64,000 bases of DNA. Origin: Jiella soli. GTDB lineage: Bacteria > Pseudomonadota > Alphaproteobacteria > Rhizobiales > Rhizobiaceae. The position numbers and the translations under genes were made by a program. The stretch lies in the NCBI RefSeq assembly GCF_020615385.1, contig NZ_JAJAVB010000002.1, positions 360,265 through 424,264 on the forward strand, in the 5' to 3' direction. Shown here piece after piece: positions 1-8,163 of the stretch (within the stretch, counting starts at the first letter, position 1; the number at the start of each line of letters is the position of its first letter). Under the pieces are notes generated by a model. That model was not told the origin of the DNA. It saw nothing but the letters and a program-made list of their open reading frames with translations, and did not search any database.

Positions 1-759
1 ATCGAGACCCGCAGCGTCGTTCTCGCGAACTCCCACGTGCTCGTCTACAATACCGACAACGCGGTCCTGAAGGACAAACGGGTTCGCCAGGCGATGAATC
101 TGGCGATCGACCGCCAGCTGCTCGTCGACGCTCTCTGGGGTGGCGAAGCCGTCGTTCCCAACGGCCACCAGTATCCCGAATATGGCGACATGTATCAGGC
201 CGACCGTCCGGGCTTCGAATACAATCCGGAAAAGGCCCGGAAGCTGCTGCAGGAGGCCGGCTACAACGGCGAGGAAATCGTCTATGCGACCGAGCCGCAA
301 TACTATCTGAACGCGCTTCCGGCCGCACAGGCGATGCTGGAAATGTGGAAGGCGGTCGGCCTCAACGTGAAACTCGAGGTGCGCGAGGACATCGACACCA
401 TCCCGAACGACCAGCTGATGGTGCGCAACTGGTCGAACTCGACCCGCTATCCCGATCCGGTCGGCGGTCTGTGGAACACCTGGGGGCCGTTCGGCTCGGC
501 TCAGAAGTCCTGGCAGACTTGGTCGCCCGAGGAATTCAACAAGGTCGGCCGCGAACTCGAGACGACACTCGACCACGACAAGCGCTTCGCCCTGGCCGTC
601 AAGCTGATGGACATCTGGGAGGACGAAGCTCCGGGCACGATCCTCTACCAGCCGCTCGAGACCTACGGCGTGCGCAAGTCGCTGAAGTGGCAGCCCTACA
701 CCTTCTACTACATGGACCTGCGGCCCGATAACCTGAAGGACGAGGCGCACGGCTCGTGA
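1..759 (+). CDS. ABC transporter solute-binding protein, family 5 (C-terminal part)
   Basis: The periplasmic binding protein of a Dpp/Opp-type importer. The gene is cut by the left window edge; 252 C-terminal residues are visible, so signal peptide and N-terminal lobe are missing. The stretch KDKRVRQAMNLAIDRQ, followed further on by YNPEKARKLLQEAGYNG, is typical of the C-terminal lobe of SBP_bac_5 proteins. The stop overlaps the next gene's GTG start by 4 bases (GTGA), so it opens or continues the importer operon running to 6638. The ligand cannot be read from this part; the phosphodiesterases downstream suggest a phosphodiester or organophosphate rather than a plain peptide (inference). Confidence 0.88.
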   Translation: METRSVVLANSHVLVYNTDNAVLKDKRVRQAMNLAIDRQLLVDALWGGEAVVPNGHQYPEYGDMYQADRPGFEYNPEKARKLLQEAGYNGEEIVYATEPQYYLNALPAAQAMLEMWKAVGLNVKLEVREDIDTIPNDQLMVRNWSNSTRYPDPVGGLWNTWGPFGSAQKSWQTWSPEEFNKVGRELETTLDHDKRFALAVKLMDIWEDEAPGTILYQPLETYGVRKSLKWQPYTFYYMDLRPDNLKDEAHGS

Positions 760-1805
760 CCGTCGGTGTCCTTGAAAGACCTGGCGTCGGCTTTGCCGGC
801 GCCTCGGCTCCCCGCGCTGGCGATCCGCTCGCCAGCGCACTCGTTCGTGAGCCGGTGCTGTCGATCGACGGCCTCTCCGTCTGCACCGGCGACGTCGACC
901 TCGTCATCGACGTTTCGCTTCAGGTCGTGCCGGGCGAGACGCTCTGCCTCGTTGGCGAGAGCGGCTGCGGCAAGAGCCTGACCTGTCTTGCGGCCATGGG
1001 ACTTCTGGCTGAACCGGTTCGGCGCAGATCCGGCAGCGTCCGCCTGCAAGGCCAGGAACTGACGGGGCTTGGCGAGAAGCAGCTGCGCCAGGTCCGCGGC
1101 CGCGAGATGGCGATGATCTTTCAGGACCCGACCGCCTCGCTTAACCCGGTGCAGCGCGTCGGTCACCAGGTCGCCGAAGCGTTGGTCGTCCACGGGCAAC
1201 TCAGCCGGAGGGCGGCCATGCGCCGTGCCGTCGAACTTCTGGATCGGGTCGGGATCGCCGATCCGGCGGCCCGCGCCGCGGCCTATCCGCATCAGCTCTC
1301 CGGCGGCATGTGCCAGCGGGTGATGATCGCCATGGCCCTCGCCTGCCGGCCGCGGCTGATCATCGCCGACGAGGCGACGACGGCGCTCGACGTCACCACC
1401 CAGTCCCAGATCCTGAAGCTGATGAAGACGCTACAGCAGGAGACTGGGACGGCAATGATCTTCGTCACCCATGACCTCAGCGTCGTGGCGGAAATCGCCG
1501 ACCGCGTTGCCGTCATGTATTCCGGCCGCATCGTCGAGACCGGCCCCGTCGACGCGATATTCGAGAATCCGGGCCATCCCTATACGCGCGGGCTGATGGA
1601 TTGCCGCCTGCATGCGCTGTCGGCGACGGCCGGGCGGCTGGCGACGATCACGGGAACCGTGCCGCGTCCGGCGGCGCGCCCGGGCGGCTGCGCATTCCGT
1701 CCCCGCTGCCCGAAGGCTGCCGAGCGCTGCGAGACGCTTCCGCTGCCGCAGGGCTTTGCGCCGCGCCAGACGGTCGCCTGCCACTTTCCGGGACGGGCGC
1801 GATGA
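756..1805 (+). CDS. ABC transporter ATP-binding protein, DppD/OppD type
   Basis: First cytoplasmic ATPase of the Dpp-type importer, 349 residues. Visible are a Walker A GESGCGKS near residue 70, a signature LSGGMCQR, a Walker [14 protein letters not shown], the H-loop FVTHDLS and the cysteine-containing oligopeptide-transporter tail ([14 protein letters not shown]) expected of DppD/OppD. It starts with GTG overlapping the upstream stop by 4 bases. The first ~35 residues are a poorly conserved extension with no better internal ATG or GTG before the ABC domain, so the exact start is uncertain. It ends in an ATGA overlap with the second ATPase. Confidence 0.9.
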   Translation: MTVGVLERPGVGFAGASAPRAGDPLASALVREPVLSIDGLSVCTGDVDLVIDVSLQVVPGETLCLVGESGCGKSLTCLAAMGLLAEPVRRRSGSVRLQGQELTGLGEKQLRQVRGREMAMIFQDPTASLNPVQRVGHQVAEALVVHGQLSRRAAMRRAVELLDRVGIADPAARAAAYPHQLSGGMCQRVMIAMALACRPRLIIADEATTALDVTTQSQILKLMKTLQQETGTAMIFVTHDLSVVAEIADRVAVMYSGRIVETGPVDAIFENPGHPYTRGLMDCRLHALSATAGRLATITGTVPRPAARPGGCAFRPRCPKAAERCETLPLPQGFAPRQTVACHFPGRAR

Positions 1806-2617
1806 CGATCGCGGCCCTCGAATTGCGCGGCGTCAGCCGGCACTATCGCCGCAAGGGCGCATGGTTCCTCAAGACCAAGCCGCTGCGGGCCGTCGACGGC
1901 GTCGACATCGAGCTTCAGGCCGGCGAGACCCTCGGCATCGTCGGCGAGAGCGGAAGCGGAAAGTCGACCCTCGGCCGCATCGCCGCCGGCATCGAGGCGC
2001 CGAGCGGCGGAAGCATCGCCTTTCGCGGCGCACCCTATGCCGACATCGGATCGTCCGCCTGGCGCCGCCAGCGCCGCAATGTCCAGGTCGTGTTCCAGAA
2101 CCCGTCGCAGGCCCTCGATCCGCGACTGTCGATCGCCACGCAGATCCACGGACCGATGGTGGCGCATGGCCTCGATGCCGGCGACGACATCGTCGCGGCA
2201 ATGCTGGCTCGCGTCGGCCTCGCGGGCCTCGGCACCAGGTTCCCCCACCAGCTTTCAGGCGGCCAGTTGCAACGGGCGGTGATCGCCCGGGCGCTTGCCC
2301 TGTCGCCGGACGTGATCGTCTGCGACGAAGCCGTGAGTGCGCTCGACGTCTCCGTCCAGGCGCAGATCCTGAACCTCCTGCAGGACCTGCAGGCCGAGTT
2401 CGGTATGGCCTATCTGTTCATCTCCCACGATCTCGGCGTCGTGCGCCACGTCAGCCACCGCATCGCGGTGATGCGGCACGGGCGGATCGTCGAGACCGGC
2501 CCCGCTGCCCGCGTCTTCTCACAGCCGCAAGATTCCTACACCCGGTCGCTGATCGCTGCCCTGCCGGCGGCCTCGCCCGCCGCGCGGCGCGCTCGTGACG
2601 CGCACCAGCCCGCTTGA
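1802..2617 (+). CDS. ABC transporter ATP-binding protein, DppF/OppF type
   Basis: Second ATPase of the importer, 271 residues. The ATG at 1802 is chosen because it overlaps the preceding stop as ATGA; the frame is open further upstream but inside the other gene. Features: GESGSGKST Walker A, LSGGQLQRAVIARALAL signature, VIVCDEAVSALDVSVQAQILNLL Walker B/D-loop and H-loop LFISHDLG. It is shorter than many DppF proteins (~320 aa) because it lacks the C-terminal cysteine-bearing oligopeptide-transporter tail, which the partner ATPase keeps. Confidence 0.9.
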   Translation: MTIAALELRGVSRHYRRKGAWFLKTKPLRAVDGVDIELQAGETLGIVGESGSGKSTLGRIAAGIEAPSGGSIAFRGAPYADIGSSAWRRQRRNVQVVFQNPSQALDPRLSIATQIHGPMVAHGLDAGDDIVAAMLARVGLAGLGTRFPHQLSGGQLQRAVIARALALSPDVIVCDEAVSALDVSVQAQILNLLQDLQAEFGMAYLFISHDLGVVRHVSHRIAVMRHGRIVETGPAARVFSQPQDSYTRSLIAALPAASPAARRARDAHQPA

Positions 2618-2633
2618 TCCTCGAAAGTCCACG

Positions 2634-3389
2634 ATGCCTGACATGGCCCGACCGACCTCTCTGCCCCTGATCGTCGCCCACCGGGGATTTTCCACCGCCC
2701 ATCGCGAGAATTCGCCGGCCGCCTGGATTGCGGCCGTCGAAGCCGGTGCCGACGTCGTCGAGGTCGACATCCGGACGACGCGCGACGGCAAACTTGTCTG
2801 CTGCCACGACGCCGATCTCCGGCGGCTGGCGGATCGGACCGAGGCGATCGCGGACATTGATGCCGCCGAACTCGCCGGCATCGCGGTCGCCGGCGCTCCC
2901 GCCACTCCGACCCTTGAGGAACTGTTCAAGGTACTGCCGTTAGGGCAGGCGATCGTCTTCGACGTCAAGGACGAGCGCGCCGAGGTGCTGGACCTACTCG
3001 TCGCAGCGGCCACGGCTTCGGGGCGGGGCGGGCTGATCTTCGGCCTGCATAGGATCGCTTCGGTGACGCATGTCCGGATGCGGACAGATGCCGCCATCCT
3101 CGGCCTCCTGTCATCCCTCGAGGATGTGGATGCCTTCTTCGCGGTCGGCGGCGATATCCTGCGGCTGTGGGAAAGCGATGCCACGGCCGAGCGGGTCGGC
3201 GCATGGGCAGCTTGCGGCCGGCCCGTCTGGGTCACTACCGGGGAAGGCATAACCGGCCGCAAGGTCGGTGATTTCGCTCCGGACAAACTGCGCCGCATGA
3301 CGGCCGAGGGCGTCTGCGGCTTCCTCGTCAACGACCCGCTCGCGGCGCGCGATGCGCTTCTGCCCGTTCTGCAGGAGACGGGCGCATGA
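2634..3389 (+). CDS. Glycerophosphodiester phosphodiesterase family protein
   Basis: A GDPD-family enzyme, predicted to hydrolyse glycerophosphodiesters to an alcohol and sn-glycerol 3-phosphate. From the ATG at 2634 it is 251 residues. The catalytic pattern is complete: HRG at 16-18, E25-N26, E43-V-D45 and H58-D59 match the acid-base histidines and metal ligands of the family. No signal peptide is seen, so it should act in the cytoplasm on an imported substrate. An upstream GTG at 2595 would overlap the ATPase gene by 23 bases and adds unconserved residues; ATG 2634 or 2643 is preferred. It sits inside the Dpp-type operon, like ugpQ beside the Ugp transporter, but with a different transporter class. 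Confidence 0.88.
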   Translation: MPDMARPTSLPLIVAHRGFSTAHRENSPAAWIAAVEAGADVVEVDIRTTRDGKLVCCHDADLRRLADRTEAIADIDAAELAGIAVAGAPATPTLEELFKVLPLGQAIVFDVKDERAEVLDLLVAAATASGRGGLIFGLHRIASVTHVRMRTDAAILGLLSSLEDVDAFFAVGGDILRLWESDATAERVGAWAACGRPVWVTTGEGITGRKVGDFAPDKLRRMTAEGVCGFLVNDPLAARDALLPVLQETGA

Positions 3390-4813
3390 TCGACGGCTCG
3401 ACGCTTCTCGTCTGTTTCGACGGCCTGCGCCGCGACCGCGCGACGACCGACCGGATGCCGAACCTTGCCGGTTTCATGGCCGCCGGCGCCGACATGATCA
3501 ACGCCCGGAGCGTCTTTCCGAGCGAAACCCGCGTCGCCTCGACGAGCACCGTCACCGGCTGTGCGCCGGGACTTCACGGCCTCGTCGCCAACCAGTTCAT
3601 CAACCGGCAGGTCGTTCCGGATGGCCTCTTCAACACCGCGAGCCATGAGGCCCTTGGCCGTGCCGACGCGCTGGGCGTCCTGATCGACCGCGAGAGCCTC
3701 GGCCAGCGGCTGGCGCGGGCGGGAAAGAGTTTTGCGGTCGTCAGCACCGCGACGCCCGGCGCCACCTTCATGATGAGCTACGGGGCGGCAAGAGTCGGTC
3801 AGCCGGTCTTTTCGGTCCATGAGGGCGTTGGCACGCCTGTGCTGATGGAGGCAGCCGCCGCCTGCTTCGGGCCGATACCGGGGGCCGCAACACCCAACAC
3901 CGCTCGGATCGACTATGCGACCAGGGTTTTGACGGACATCGTCTATCCCATGCACCGGCCGGATCTCGCGATCCTCTGGATGTCCGATCCCGACATCACC
4001 TCCCATGGCTTCGGCATCGACGCGCCGGAAACGATCGCGGCGCAGCGCGGCTGCGACGAGGCCTTCGGGCGTATTCTCGACTTCTGGAAGACGGGCGACG
4101 GCCCCGAGAACATCGTCGTCATGTCAGATCACGGCCACATCACCGGCTCGGCGAAGGTCGATCTCGCGGCGGCGCTGCCCGAATACGCGGCGTCCCTTTC
4201 GCCAGGCACCTTTTCCGGCCTCTATCTGCCTGATCCGACGCCGCAGACGATCGCGGCAACCGTCGAGCGCCTGGCGGCAGAGCCCTTCTGCGGGCTGATC
4301 TTCGTCGACATGCCGGGCGCTCCCGAGGCAAGCGTCCCGGGGGCGCTGCCCGCCTCCGTCATGGGCGGCGGCCATGCCCGCTCGGCGCCCGTCTCGTTCA
4401 CGCTGCGAACGTCGCCCACGGCAAGGATTGGCGAGCCGGAAACCTGCCTCTTTGCCGGCGGCATCGAACCCGGCGGCGGGATGCATGGCGGACTGACGCG
4501 TGGCGAACTCTCGACCGTCCTTGCCGGCGGCGGTCCGGCCTTCCGGGCCGGTTTCGTTTCCGAGACGCCGTGCTGGCTGCCGGACATCGGTCCAACATTG
4601 CTAACCATCCTCGGCCTTCCTACCGACGGCACCAGCGGCCGGGCGCTTGCCGAGACGTTGGCGGGCGGGAACGCTCCCGCGCCTGCTGTCACGCGGCGGG
4701 CCCTGCACGCGTCGATCGCCGACCACGAGCAGGGTGTCGAGCAATGGCTGGTCGATGGCCGGCCGATCACCGATTTCGGCTGGTCTACCGGGCGGGACGG
4801 GGTGCCGCAATGA
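3386..4813 (+). CDS. Alkaline phosphatase superfamily phosphodiesterase (nucleotide pyrophosphatase-like)
   Basis: 475-residue member of the type I phosphodiesterase/nucleotide pyrophosphatase family, predicted to cleave phosphodiester or phosphonate-like bonds with two metal ions. D12 in CFDGL and T48 in FPSETR fit the first metal ligand and the nucleophile; LWMSDPDITSHGFG, VVMSDHGH and the late GGMHGG supply the remaining Asp/His ligands. No convincing signal peptide, so likely cytoplasmic. Coupled by ATGA overlaps to the GDPD gene upstream and to the permease gene downstream, which makes it part of the transporter operon rather than a neighbour by chance. Confidence 0.87.
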   Translation: MIDGSTLLVCFDGLRRDRATTDRMPNLAGFMAAGADMINARSVFPSETRVASTSTVTGCAPGLHGLVANQFINRQVVPDGLFNTASHEALGRADALGVLIDRESLGQRLARAGKSFAVVSTATPGATFMMSYGAARVGQPVFSVHEGVGTPVLMEAAAACFGPIPGAATPNTARIDYATRVLTDIVYPMHRPDLAILWMSDPDITSHGFGIDAPETIAAQRGCDEAFGRILDFWKTGDGPENIVVMSDHGHITGSAKVDLAAALPEYAASLSPGTFSGLYLPDPTPQTIAATVERLAAEPFCGLIFVDMPGAPEASVPGALPASVMGGGHARSAPVSFTLRTSPTARIGEPETCLFAGGIEPGGGMHGGLTRGELSTVLAGGGPAFRAGFVSETPCWLPDIGPTLLTILGLPTDGTSGRALAETLAGGNAPAPAVTRRALHASIADHEQGVEQWLVDGRPITDFGWSTGRDGVPQ

Positions 4814-5748
4814 ACCTCCGCTTCATCCTGACGAAACTGTTTCGGGCGTTGCTGACGCTCGTACTCGCCGTGACCTTCGTCTTCGTCGTGCTCCGCATGT
4901 CCGGCGATCCGGTGACGCAGATGCTGCCCGACGACGCTCCACCCTCCGTCATCGTCCAATATCGCGAGATGTGGGGCCTGGATCGCCCCCTGCCGGAGCA
5001 GTATCTTCGCTACGTCGCCGGGATCGCGCATGGCGACTTCGGCTACTCCTTCCGGGACGACCGCCCGGCGCTGGATGTCGTTCTGGAACGTGTGCCGCTG
5101 ACGCTGGAACTCGGCCTGACGGCTCTTGCCATCACCATCCTCCTCGGCCTCGCCGGAGGGATCCTCGCGGCGCTGAACCGGGGCAGTTCCGTCGACCGGG
5201 CAACCATGGCATTCACGATCTTCGGCCATTCCATGCCGAACTTCTTTCTCGGCATCCTCCTGATCCTCTGGCTGGCGATGACCTGGAGAATCCTGCCGAG
5301 CTCGGGCGCCGGCAGCTGGCGTCATCTGGTCATGCCGGCGGTGACACTCGGCACAGGCTATGCCGCGACGGTCGCCCGGTTCACCCGGTCTTCGCTGCTG
5401 GAAGTGCTGCACCAGCCCTTCATGCGCACCGCCAAGGCGAAGGGCGTGCCGTTCCGGCGCCGGATCCTCGGTCACGCGCTGCCGAACGCGGGGATTCCCA
5501 TCGTCACGGTCATCGGCTTGCGGCTGGGCGGGCTCATCGGCGCGGCGGTGGTCGTCGAGCCGGTCTTCGCCTGGCCTGGTGTCGGCCAGCTTCTGGTCAA
5601 CGCCGTCGCCTTCCGCGACCTCGCCATCGTCCAGGCGGTCGTGCTGCTCATCGCCTTCACCATGGTCGTCGTGAATTTCCTCGTCGACATCACCTATGGC
5701 TGGCTCGATCCGCGGATCGGCATCATCCGGGGCGAGGCAAGCGCATGA
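4810..5748 (+). CDS. ABC transporter permease, DppB type
   Basis: Inner-membrane permease of the Dpp-type importer, 312 residues with about six hydrophobic segments. The N-terminal motif FVFVVLRMSGDPV and the cytoplasmic EAA loop (MRTAKAKGVPFRRRILGHAL) are typical of DppB. The ATG at 4810 overlaps the upstream stop as ATGA; longer readings of the frame run into the phosphodiesterase gene. The unusual order, with both permeases last and two enzymes between ATPases and permeases, differs from the standard dppABCDF order. Confidence 0.9.
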   Translation: MNLRFILTKLFRALLTLVLAVTFVFVVLRMSGDPVTQMLPDDAPPSVIVQYREMWGLDRPLPEQYLRYVAGIAHGDFGYSFRDDRPALDVVLERVPLTLELGLTALAITILLGLAGGILAALNRGSSVDRATMAFTIFGHSMPNFFLGILLILWLAMTWRILPSSGAGSWRHLVMPAVTLGTGYAATVARFTRSSLLEVLHQPFMRTAKAKGVPFRRRILGHALPNAGIPIVTVIGLRLGGLIGAAVVVEPVFAWPGVGQLLVNAVAFRDLAIVQAVVLLIAFTMVVVNFLVDITYGWLDPRIGIIRGEASA

Positions 5749-6638
5749 GCGAGGCCGTTGCTCCCCTTGCGCCCGCTGCCTCGGCAACCGCGCCACGACG
5801 CCGCCGTCGACTGCCCGTCGTCATGTCGCTGTGCCTCGCCTGGCTCGCCATCGCCTTCATCCTGGCCGTTGGCGCCGACTGGATCGCTCCCTACGGCTAT
5901 GCCGAGCAGAGCCTGCTTCACCGGCTGAAGCCGCCGGCCTTCCTGGGCGGCGACCCCGCCTATCTCCTGGGCACGGACGGTCTCGGCCGCGACGTCTTGT
6001 CGAGGCTGATCTACGCCATGCGCACCAGCATCCTGATCGCCTTCTGTGGCACGCTGATCGGCTCCGTCGTCGGCACCTTCCTCGGCTTCCTGGCGGCGCA
6101 TTTCCGGGGCTGGGTCGAGGAAGCGATCATGCTCATGGTCGACTTCCAGGCCGCGATGCCGTTCCTGATCATCGCGCTGGCGATCCTCGCCTTCTTCGGC
6201 AACAGCTTCGAGCTGTTCCTCGTGGTCGTCGGCTTCTACGGGTGGGAGGTCTATGCGCGCCTGACGCGCGGCCTGGTCCTGCAGGCGAACGCCCAAGGCT
6301 ATGCCTTTGCGATCCGCACGCTCGGCGTCCATCCCTTGCGAATCTATGTCCGCCATGTCCTTCCGAACATCCTCAGCGTGCTCGTCGTGCAGGTGACCCT
6401 GAACTTCCCCGAGCTGATCCTGCTCGAGACCTCGCTCAGCTTCCTCGGCCTCGGTGTCCAGCCGCCCCAGACAAGCCTGGGTCTGATGCTCGGCGAGGGC
6501 CGCAACTACATCGCCTCCGCCTGGTGGATGGCGGTCCCGGCCGGCATCGCGATCTTCGTCACGACCCTGTCGGTGAGCCTCCTCGGCGATTGGCTGCGCG
6601 ACAGGCTCGATCCGACGCTGCGATCGGCGGAACGATAG
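5745..6638 (+). CDS. ABC transporter permease, DppC type
   Basis: Second permease, 297 residues. A basic N-terminal tail (PRRRRRLP) precedes the first membrane span; LGTDGLGRDVLSRLIYAMRTS is the conserved DppC block and the EAA loop lies around IRTLGVHPLRIYVRHVLPN. Starts ATGA over the stop of the DppB-type gene and is the last gene of the operon. A short hairpin follows 12 bases after the stop, and then the decayed insertion sequence. Confidence 0.9.
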   Translation: MSEAVAPLAPAASATAPRRRRRLPVVMSLCLAWLAIAFILAVGADWIAPYGYAEQSLLHRLKPPAFLGGDPAYLLGTDGLGRDVLSRLIYAMRTSILIAFCGTLIGSVVGTFLGFLAAHFRGWVEEAIMLMVDFQAAMPFLIIALAILAFFGNSFELFLVVVGFYGWEVYARLTRGLVLQANAQGYAFAIRTLGVHPLRIYVRHVLPNILSVLVVQVTLNFPELILLETSLSFLGLGVQPPQTSLGLMLGEGRNYIASAWWMAVPAGIAIFVTTLSVSLLGDWLRDRLDPTLRSAER

Positions 6639-6650
6639 TTTCGCAGAAGC

Positions 6651-6669
6651 GACAGGCGGACGGCCTGTC
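6651..6669 (+). terminator. Hairpin after the phosphodiester-type ABC operon
   Basis: GACAGGC (6651-6657) pairs perfectly with GCCTGTC (6663-6669) around a 5-base loop, just downstream of the operon's last stop. There is no T run, so it is at best a weak intrinsic terminator or an RNA-stabilising 3' end. The remaining sequence to 6915 holds no gene that I can support. Confidence 0.35.
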
Positions 6670-6980
6670 CGGCGGGCGGCGTCCTCGCAGTCGAAAGCCT
6701 CGTACGTCGCCACCGCGCGGCCATGGCTCGCAGGACGCCGGAAAGGCTGCCTCGTCGGCAAGGCAGGCGCAGATCGTACGGCGGAGGCCGGAGCGAAACT
6801 GCAGGATCAAGCGGGTCGTTGTGTCTTCCGCCGGCGCAGCGACATGCGGTACTCGAACCCATCCGCAGGATGCTGGCTGGCCCTGACATAGGCAACAGAG
6901 GTGGCTCGGCGAATTTGAACAGCGGCCTGAGTGGAATGTCTGCCTGAAGACGGCGAAGATGGCCGTGAACAGGAGAGACG

Positions 6981-7314
6981 ATGAGCAAGAGACCGCGCCG
7001 GAACCACAGCCCGGCCTTCAAGGCGGAAGTCGCGCTTGCGGCAGTCGGCGGGGAAAAGACGCTGGCCGAGTTGGCGCAGCAATTCGACGTCCACCCGAAC
7101 CAGATCACACAATGGCGCTCGCAGCTTTTGGAAGGCGCCGCCGGGGTTTCGGATCGCCGTCTCCGGCCGCGGCCGAGCCGGTTGATGTGAAGACGCTGCA
7201 TGCGAAGATCGGGGAGTTGACGCTGGCGAACGATGCTTCGCAGAGCCGCGGGTCTCTGCTTCGATAGAGGGCGCGCTCGACAAGGCCGGACTGTTGGCGA
7301 GCGCAAAGCGATGA
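6981..7314 (+). pseudogene. IS3-family transposase orfA, frameshifted
   Basis: The N-terminal 55 or so residues (NHSPAFKAEVALAAVGGEKT, then a helix-turn-helix with HPNQITQWRSQLLEG) are a normal IS3 OrfA. The frame then breaks near 7170: the next expected block, VDVKTLHAKIGELTLAND, is in another frame and the expected C-terminus EGALDKAGLLASAKR is in a further one, ending at the TGA 7312-7314 that overlaps the orfB start as ATGA. At least two frameshifts, so no functional product. Confidence 0.75.
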
Positions 7315-7758
7315 TCGATCGCTCGCACGACCTACCGATTTCAGTACAGGCACAGGAATTGGGGATCAGCCGCGGCAGCGTTTATTATGAGCCGCGTCCG
7401 GTCAGCGACGCCGATCTCGCGCTGATGCGCCGGATCGACGAACTGCATCTGGAATACCCTTTTGCCGGAAGCCGCGCAGTTCACCAGCATCGACTTCACG
7501 AAGGTCCTGCTGGCCGAGGACATCAAGATCAGCATGGACGGCAAGGGCGCCTGGCGCGACAACGTCTTCGTCGAGCGGCTCTGGAAATCGGTCAAATACG
7601 AGGAGGTGTATCTGCGGGCCTACGAGACCGCCAGCCATGCACGAGCATCGATCGGCCGATACCTCGACTTTTATAACGGACGACTTCCGCATTCTCGGCT
7701 GGGAGGGAAAGCGCCCGACCAGACCTACTTCAACCAGCCGCTTCTGGCAGCGGCGTAA
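7311..7758 (+). pseudogene. IS3-family transposase orfB, central deletion
   Basis: Begins normally (MIDRSHDLPISVQAQELGIS, then LALMRRIDELHLEYPFAGSR) but at about 7470 it jumps directly to the C-terminal integrase part, read in a different frame: QFTSIDFTKVL, KISMDGKGAWRDNVFVERLW, LDFYNGRLPHSRLGGKAPDQ. The missing centre, compared with intact relatives, is roughly 400 bp and removes the first catalytic Asp of the DDE core. The junction lies at GGAAGC, where FAGS- and -QGSQF-type codons could have given a short microhomology. Confidence 0.75.
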
Positions 7759-7857
7759 ACCCGGCAGACGATCCACTTATCAAGCCGCCGAGGCTGTTCA
7801 GACAAACCGAGCCGCCTCTTTCATCAGCCCCGTCCAGTTCGAACGACGGGCCATCGC

Positions 7858-8066
7858 ATGACCAAAACGCTCTTCACTAAAGCGGGGCAAGTCCAGGATC
7901 AGTTCGTCGAGGAGGCGACGATTTCGATCCAGCGCATCCAGACCGACCGCAGTTGAGAGTTCTTCGCCAACCCCGTCGGGGAGCGGTTGCGCTCTTGGAG
8001 CATCAAGTTCCGGCTAATCCGCCCACGCTCGCCGCACCGGACTCTCGAAAGCCTTCGCCAGACCAT
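7858..8066 (+). pseudogene. IS481-like transposase fragment with internal stop
   Basis: One frame reads MTKTLFTKAGQVQDQFVEEA then ISIQRIQTDRS, a TGA at 7954-7956, then EFFANPVGERLRSWSIKFRL and RPRSPH. This matches the conserved integrase block of IS481-type transposases (IQTDRG-EFF, GIKFRP, SPHLNGK-ER) with a nonsense codon replacing the residue after the Gly/Ser. Only this fragment remains; nothing else in 7801-8163 looks coding. It lies between the IS3 relic and the GntR gene. Confidence 0.6.
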
Positions 8067-8111
8067 CATCGGTCAAATGCGACTGCCTGGGGTGCGAGTC
8101 ACGACAGATTT

Positions 8112-8130
8112 GATTATTTGATCATACGAT
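8112..8130. promoter_or_regulatory. Candidate GntR box upstream of the GntR gene
   Basis: GATTATTTGATCATACGAT lies 34 bases before the GntR gene start. A copy in inverted orientation (16 of 19 positions identical) occurs at 9055-9073, in front of the neighbouring importer. Two copies flanking the regulator gene suggest autoregulation plus control of the transporter (inference). Confidence 0.5.
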
Positions 8131-8163
8131 ATAGCATCGAGCGACAGCGAGTGGGACAGCACT

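Larger units (their letters stand above)
6916..7800 (+). mobile_element. Decayed IS3-family insertion sequence, internally deleted
   Basis: An ~885-bp relic of what should be a ~1.2-1.3 kb element. Both ends are recognisable: the left end begins TGAACAGC (6916-6923) and the right end is its complement GCTGTTCA (7793-7800); further inside, GTGGAATGTCTGCC on the left matches GTGGATCGTCTGCC on the complement of the right end. It carries remnants of both reading frames of an IS3 transposase. The bases flanking the two ends do not show an obvious target duplication. Confidence 0.72.

Noticed and set aside
2595-2633. Upstream GTG start for the glycerophosphodiester phosphodiesterase
   Set aside because: It overlaps the ATPase gene by 23 bases and adds residues outside the family alignment; the ATG at 2634 starts close to the conserved HRG block.
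3091-3130. Repeats in the GDPD coding region resembling an attachment site
   Set aside because: They are short, inside a well-conserved coding frame and not accompanied by an integrase or tRNA.
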